A DNA stretch of 64,000 bases from DAOUBP01 sp964513075 (GTDB lineage Bacteria; Chloroflexota; Anaerolineae; CG2-30-64-16): NCBI GenBank assembly GCA_964513075.1, contig CAZELR010000018.1, forward strand, positions 4,774-68,773, written 5' to 3'. The notes beneath the pieces were generated by a model. That model was not told the DNA's origin, made no database searches, and saw only the letters and a list, made by a program, of their open reading frames with translations. Positions 60,216 to 64,000 of the stretch are shown piece after piece (positions within the stretch are counted from its first letter, which is position 1; every line of letters starts with the position of its first letter). The position numbers and the translations under genes are program-made.

Positions 60216-62900
60216 ATGGATAACGCGATCTTGCGTCTCTTGAAGATTCTCGCCCTGGAAAAGAGACAGGGTTACCGCAATAAAGCTGTCATTGGCGGGC
60301 TCGATAAGTTCGTCAGTCGCTGGGAACCGGATGCGCGCGCCGAGGTTGGTAGCAGCGCTGCCATCAACGAAATCGTTGCGCTCCTGCTGGGCTACCCTGT
60401 GGTAGAAGATGCCGCTGCGCGGGAGCGCATACTCGACCAGGTGCTGCGCAGAGCTCATGAGTTAGGTGCTCCGTTGGAGCCGCCGGCGGCCGCTCCAACT
60501 CGCACCCCTGTTGAGCCGCCAGTAGCCAGCGCGCCGCCTGGCCGCGCGGCTGAGGATAGCGCAACCGAAAAGCCGCGGGAACGTCCTGCCGAGTCTTTCG
60601 GACCGGCCCTGAGCAAGCCTGTGACCCCGATGCCTGCCCCTTCTGCGCCGCCTGCCCAGGCAGAACCGCCGTCGTTACCGCACGCTGCGCGCGAGCAGAG
60701 CGTGTATCCCTCCGTGCCGCAAAGCGGAATGGCTGCGCCGGCCAAGGATCAACCGTCGCCGGAGATGACTGAGGCGCATCCTTCCAGCGGCATGCCGCGG
60801 CCGTTTGGTCCGGGCATGGGCATCGAGGCATCTGTCACTCGACTGCCAGGTGTTGGACCAACCTATGCCCAGAAACTGAGCAAGCTGGGTGTGCGCAGCG
60901 TTCGAGATCTGTTGTACCTGTTGCCCCATCGTTACGATGACTACAGCAACTTGCGGACTATCGCCCAACTCAAGTGGGGCGAAGAGGTGACGGTTATCGG
61001 AACCATTTGGGACATCAAGAGCCGCTCAATCGGAGAAGACCGGAAGCTCGTGACGGCACGCGTCGGTGATGGCACCGGCGAGATGCACATGACGTGGTTC
61101 ACTCCATTTATCGAGCGTCAATTGCATGTTGGCCATCCTTACGCGTTCAGCGGCAAGGTCGACAGCTACCGCGGCATTCCCACCATACGCCACCCGGCTT
61201 TCGAGCCGCTGGATCGCAATCAGGTCAGCACCGGTCGGCTCGTGCCGATCTATCCTTTGACCGAGGGCCTCTCCGCGCAGTGGCTGCGCAAGGTAATGGA
61301 TCGGACCGTGACGACGTGGGCGGCCGAGATCCCGGATTATCTGCCCGAGGTTATCCGCCAAGAAAACCGGCTGCAGTCATTATCCCAGGCGCTGAAACAA
61401 GTTCACTTCCCAGATAACCAAGAACTGCTGGCAGCCGCCCATCGTCGCCTCAGTTTTGATGAGTTTTTCGTATTACAGCTTGGCGTTCTCGCGGCTCGCC
61501 AGCGTTTTCGGGGAGTTGCTGCTCGCCCACTAACGGCCGATGCGTCGATCCTGGCCTCATTCCTCACCGCGCTGCCTTTCTCCCTGACCTCAGCGCAGCG
61601 CCGTGCCCTGGATCAGATCGCCGATGACCTGCGGAGCAGCCAACCGATGAGCCGTCTCTTGCAAGGCGACGTGGGCTCGGGTAAGACGGCCGTTGCTGCA
61701 GCCGCGTTGTGGCTTGCCGTGGCAGAGAGCGCGCAAGGCGCGATCATGGCCCCCACTGAGATCCTGGCCGAGCAGCACGCGCGCTCTTTTGGGCGCATGT
61801 TTGAGGGTCTGCGCCATCCGTGCGCCGATCGGCCGGTGCGTGTTGTTCTGCTCACTGGGAGCATGCGCGCTGGGGAACGAGAAGAAGCACTGGCTGCTAT
61901 CGCTGCCGGGGATGCAGATATCGTCGTGGGCACCCATGCTTTGATCCAACGCGGTGTCACCTTCAAAGATTTGGCAATTGCCGTGGTGGACGAGCAGCAC
62001 CGCTTTGGGGTAGAACAGCGTGCCGCGCTGCGCCAACGCACCTCTGCGGGCGGCGGCCGACAAGCGCAGCCACACATGCTCGTCATGAGCGCTACGCCCA
62101 TCCCGCGTTCGCTGGCACTCACGATCTACGGTGACCTGGACATCTCTGTGATCGACGAGATGCCCGCTGGCCGGGTGCCGATCAAGACCAAATGGTTGAT
62201 TTCCACTGAGCGTGAACGTACTTACAGTTTCATTCGCCGCCAGGTTCAGGCCGGACATCAGGCATTCATCGTATATCCGTTGGTAGAGGAATCCCTTACC
62301 AGTGATGCCGGTGCGGCGACCGAAGAGCATGCTCGACTGCAGGCGGTTATCTTCCCCGATCTGCGGGTGGGATTGCTGCATGGACGGATGAAGGGTGAGG
62401 AGAAGGATGACGTGATGCGCGCTTTCAGTGCGGGCGAGATCGACATCCTGGTGGCTACCTCAGTGGTGGAGGTTGGTATTGACGTGCCGAACGCCACTGT
62501 GATTGTGATCGAGGGCGCCGAGCGGTTTGGCTTGGCTCAGTTGCACCAATTTCGTGGCCGCGTGGGCCGAGGCGAGCATCCGTCGTACTGCATTCTCATC
62601 TCTGATGCTGCTGAGGGCGATAGCGTCAAACGACTCCAGGCACTGGAGAGCAACACCGATGGCTTTGCCTTGGCCCAAATCGACCTGGAGTTACGCGGCC
62701 CGGGTGACTTTTTTGGCATTCGGCAGAGCGGCCTGCCGCCGTTGCATGCTGCCACCCTTAGCGATGTGCGCACCCTCGAGGAAGCTCGCAGCGCGGCTCA
62801 GAAGCTGTTCGCCGTGGATCCCGGCCTTTCTCGACCCGAACATCATCTGTTGTCCTCGCAGGTAGCTGCGTTCTGGCAAGGCGCAGGAGACGTCAGTTGA
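60216..62900 (+). CDS. recG: ATP-dependent DNA helicase RecG
   Basis: 894 aa, about 200 longer than E. coli RecG. Residues 1-85 are a helical domain, 86-205 a Pro/Ala-rich linker, then the wedge/OB domain (LPGVGPTYAQKLSKLGVRSV). The helicase domains carry Walker A GDVGSGKTA (K490), DEQHRFG (592-598), MSATPIPRSLA and QFRGRVGRG. RecG remodels stalled forks and branched DNA. The N-terminal extension occurs in several non-proteobacterial RecGs; its role is unknown. It follows fakB after 21 bp. Confidence 0.96.
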   Translation: MDNAILRLLKILALEKRQGYRNKAVIGGLDKFVSRWEPDARAEVGSSAAINEIVALLLGYPVVEDAAARERILDQVLRRAHELGAPLEPPAAAPTRTPVEPPVASAPPGRAAEDSATEKPRERPAESFGPALSKPVTPMPAPSAPPAQAEPPSLPHAAREQSVYPSVPQSGMAAPAKDQPSPEMTEAHPSSGMPRPFGPGMGIEASVTRLPGVGPTYAQKLSKLGVRSVRDLLYLLPHRYDDYSNLRTIAQLKWGEEVTVIGTIWDIKSRSIGEDRKLVTARVGDGTGEMHMTWFTPFIERQLHVGHPYAFSGKVDSYRGIPTIRHPAFEPLDRNQVSTGRLVPIYPLTEGLSAQWLRKVMDRTVTTWAAEIPDYLPEVIRQENRLQSLSQALKQVHFPDNQELLAAAHRRLSFDEFFVLQLGVLAARQRFRGVAARPLTADASILASFLTALPFSLTSAQRRALDQIADDLRSSQPMSRLLQGDVGSGKTAVAAAALWLAVAESAQGAIMAPTEILAEQHARSFGRMFEGLRHPCADRPVRVVLLTGSMRAGEREEALAAIAAGDADIVVGTHALIQRGVTFKDLAIAVVDEQHRFGVEQRAALRQRTSAGGGRQAQPHMLVMSATPIPRSLALTIYGDLDISVIDEMPAGRVPIKTKWLISTERERTYSFIRRQVQAGHQAFIVYPLVEESLTSDAGAATEEHARLQAVIFPDLRVGLLHGRMKGEEKDDVMRAFSAGEIDILVATSVVEVGIDVPNATVIVIEGAERFGLAQLHQFRGRVGRGEHPSYCILISDAAEGDSVKRLQALESNTDGFALAQIDLELRGPGDFFGIRQSGLPPLHAATLSDVRTLEEARSAAQKLFAVDPGLSRPEHHLLSSQVAAFWQGAGDVS

Positions 62901-62913
62901 ACAAGGAATACCC

Positions 62914-63441
62914 ATGACCAGAGCATTCTACCCTGGCACGTTCGATCCCATCCATTATGGCCACGTCGATGTTGCGACGCGGGCGGCCGGCTTGTTCGAT
63001 GAACTGGTTGTTGGGGTGTACGACAGTCCGCCCAAGACCCTCACGTTCGACACCGCCCAGCGCGTTGTGTTGGCTCAGGAGGCGTTGAGCCACCTGTCTA
63101 ACGTTCGGGTGATGCCGTACCGCGGCCTGACCGTAGTCTGCGCGCGGGAAATTGGCGCCTCGACGTTGGTGCGTGGGCTGCGCGCCATCTCCGATTTCGA
63201 ATTCGAGTTTCAGATAGCGTTAACCAACAAGAAACTTGCGCCCGATATCGAAGCAGTCTGCCTGATGACGAGTTTGGAGCATGCCTATCTGAGCTCTTCT
63301 ATTCTGAAAGAGGTCGCGATTCTAGGCGGTGATGTTTCGACACTGGCGCCCCAATCTGTGCTGGCGGCTTTGCGGGCTCGTTTCGCCGGCGTGAATGAGC
63401 AGACCATGGGTTCCGTACCGATTCGCACATCGCGCGACTAA
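62914..63441 (+). CDS. coaD: Phosphopantetheine adenylyltransferase
   Basis: 175 aa. Nucleotidyltransferase opening FYPGTFDPIHYGHVDVATRA (T/HxGH motif), VRGLRAISDFEFEFQ, MTSLEHAYLSSSILKEVA. It catalyses the fourth step of coenzyme A synthesis. AAGGAA precedes the ATG 13 bp after recG; same operon. About 15 residues longer than usual at the C-terminus. Confidence 0.96.
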   Translation: MTRAFYPGTFDPIHYGHVDVATRAAGLFDELVVGVYDSPPKTLTFDTAQRVVLAQEALSHLSNVRVMPYRGLTVVCAREIGASTLVRGLRAISDFEFEFQIALTNKKLAPDIEAVCLMTSLEHAYLSSSILKEVAILGGDVSTLAPQSVLAALRARFAGVNEQTMGSVPIRTSRD

Positions 63442-63488
63442 GCCAGGCACAATTCGTCTGGCGCACCAGCCATGGAGGTGTCACACCT

Positions 63489-63953
63489 ATGCAGACACAG
63501 ATCGATCAACTTGAGACCCTGGTTCATAATGCCATTCGGGTGCCTCTGGGTGGCAAGATCCTGCTGGACGAGGCTGCCATCGGGCGCCTTATTGAGGAGA
63601 TGCGCGCCGCAGTACCCGATGAGGTGCGTATGGGCCAGCGCATCGCTGGCGAGCGTGATCGCATTTTGGCCGAAGCACGCGCGCAGGCGCGCCGCATCAT
63701 TGAGGATGCGCAGGCTCAGGTCAACGTCCGTCTGGATGAGCAGAGTATGGTTCAGGCCGCGCGCCAGCGCGCGCGCGACATCCAGCAAGAAGCTGAAAAG
63801 ACTGCCGCGACCCTGCGCTCAGAAGCAGATGAATACGTGTTGAACCAATTCAGTGCTCTTGAGGCCCGGTTGATCCGTATTATACGCGAGGTGCAAGCCG
63901 GCCAGCGCGCGCTGATGCAGCCCGCAGCCGAGTTAGCACAAGATAGCCCGTAA
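63489..63953 (+). CDS. Coiled-coil protein resembling ATP synthase subunit b / DivIVA helices
   Basis: 154 aa, not firmly assigned. A short globular start (PLGGKILLDEAAIGRLIEEMR) leads into a long charged coiled coil (RILAEARAQARRIIEDAQAQ; ARQRARDIQQEAEKTAATL). No membrane helix, so it is not a true F0 b subunit. GGAGG lies about ten bases before the ATG. Its position after coaD suggests an envelope or division scaffold, by analogy only. Confidence 0.82.
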   Translation: MQTQIDQLETLVHNAIRVPLGGKILLDEAAIGRLIEEMRAAVPDEVRMGQRIAGERDRILAEARAQARRIIEDAQAQVNVRLDEQSMVQAARQRARDIQQEAEKTAATLRSEADEYVLNQFSALEARLIRIIREVQAGQRALMQPAAELAQDSP

Positions 63954-63956
63954 CTG

Positions 63957-63985
63957 TTCACCGTTCCATCGGGGTATGGTATACT
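63957..63985 (+). promoter_or_regulatory. Promoter of the gene entering at the window edge
   Basis: TTCACC (63957-63962), 17 bp, TATACT (63980-63985); the expected start falls on or next to the ATG at 63992, suggesting a leaderless transcript. Confidence 0.5.
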
Positions 63986-63991
63986 GGTCGC

Positions 63992-64000
63992 ATGAGTCCT
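63992..64000 (+). CDS. Partial gene, first three codons only
   Basis: An ATG followed by two codons at the window end, positioned about seven bases after a good -10 box. The product cannot be known from this window. Confidence 0.35.

Overview
The window looks like a high-GC bacterial chromosome segment. Gene content and gene style point to the phylum Chloroflexota, probably an Anaerolineae/Caldilineae/Ardenticatenia-like lineage. This is inferred from the mix of DUF3105, YvcK, GH130, GH65, multiheme cytochrome and FakA/DegV genes and from GTG/TTG starts; no rRNA marker is present. All 64 kb is chromosomal in character: no phage, plasmid, tRNA, rRNA or CRISPR array was seen. One 100-N assembly gap lies at 17300-17399.

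Layout. 0-3.6 kb: a heterodimeric ABC exporter pair. 3.6-16.8 kb: serine dehydratase, a PfkB sugar kinase, a DMT permease, an AP-superfamily phosphatase, an FMN protein/OsmC pair with a PerR-like box, a lactonase, DUF3105, GH13 and GH4 glycosidases, DinB and a zinc alcohol dehydrogenase. 16.9-20.1 kb: a cytochrome b/multiheme c operon. 20.4-24.8 kb: valS behind a T-box leader, and a membrane protein. 25-29 kb: MetH/MetF-type bifunctional enzyme, then a PIG-L deacetylase joined in frame to a GH130 protein. 29-36.7 kb: M50-like protease, glycolytic genes tpiA, pgk and gap, GAF, yvcK, yjbQ and a small membrane protein. 36.9-41.9 kb: a frameshifted SDR, then a LacI regulator with two operators controlling a beta-phosphoglucomutase/GH65 fusion. 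42-44 kb: a 16-heme NapC-type cytochrome. 44-49.6 kb: three ABC exporter genes. 49.9-55.3 kb: GT2, xpt, guaA, a four-helix-bundle (23S IVP/Avd-like) gene and a class-A-beta-lactamase-like serine hydrolase. 56-64 kb: rpe, rpmB, asp23, fakA, fakB, recG, coaD, an order recalling the Firmicutes rpe-rpmB-yloU-yloV-...-recG cluster.

The most unusual signal is a family of iterated-word arrays. At least nine places carry tandem 7-bp (once 8-bp) words, usually followed by a stretch of the complementary words, so the DNA can fold into a long hairpin. Each place has its own word. Arrays lie next to ribosome-binding sites, inside the valS T-box leader, and in frame inside valS, the MetH/MetF gene and a glycosyltransferase. 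The only array that encloses a gene is the 8-bp one, whose two complementary halves flank the four-helix-bundle gene at 53371-53757. This suggests, without proving it, that the protein belongs to the element.

Metabolically the segment suggests a sugar- and polysaccharide-using heterotroph (GH13, GH4, GH65, GH130, PfkB, lactonase, glycolysis) with membrane-bound, cytochrome-rich electron transfer.
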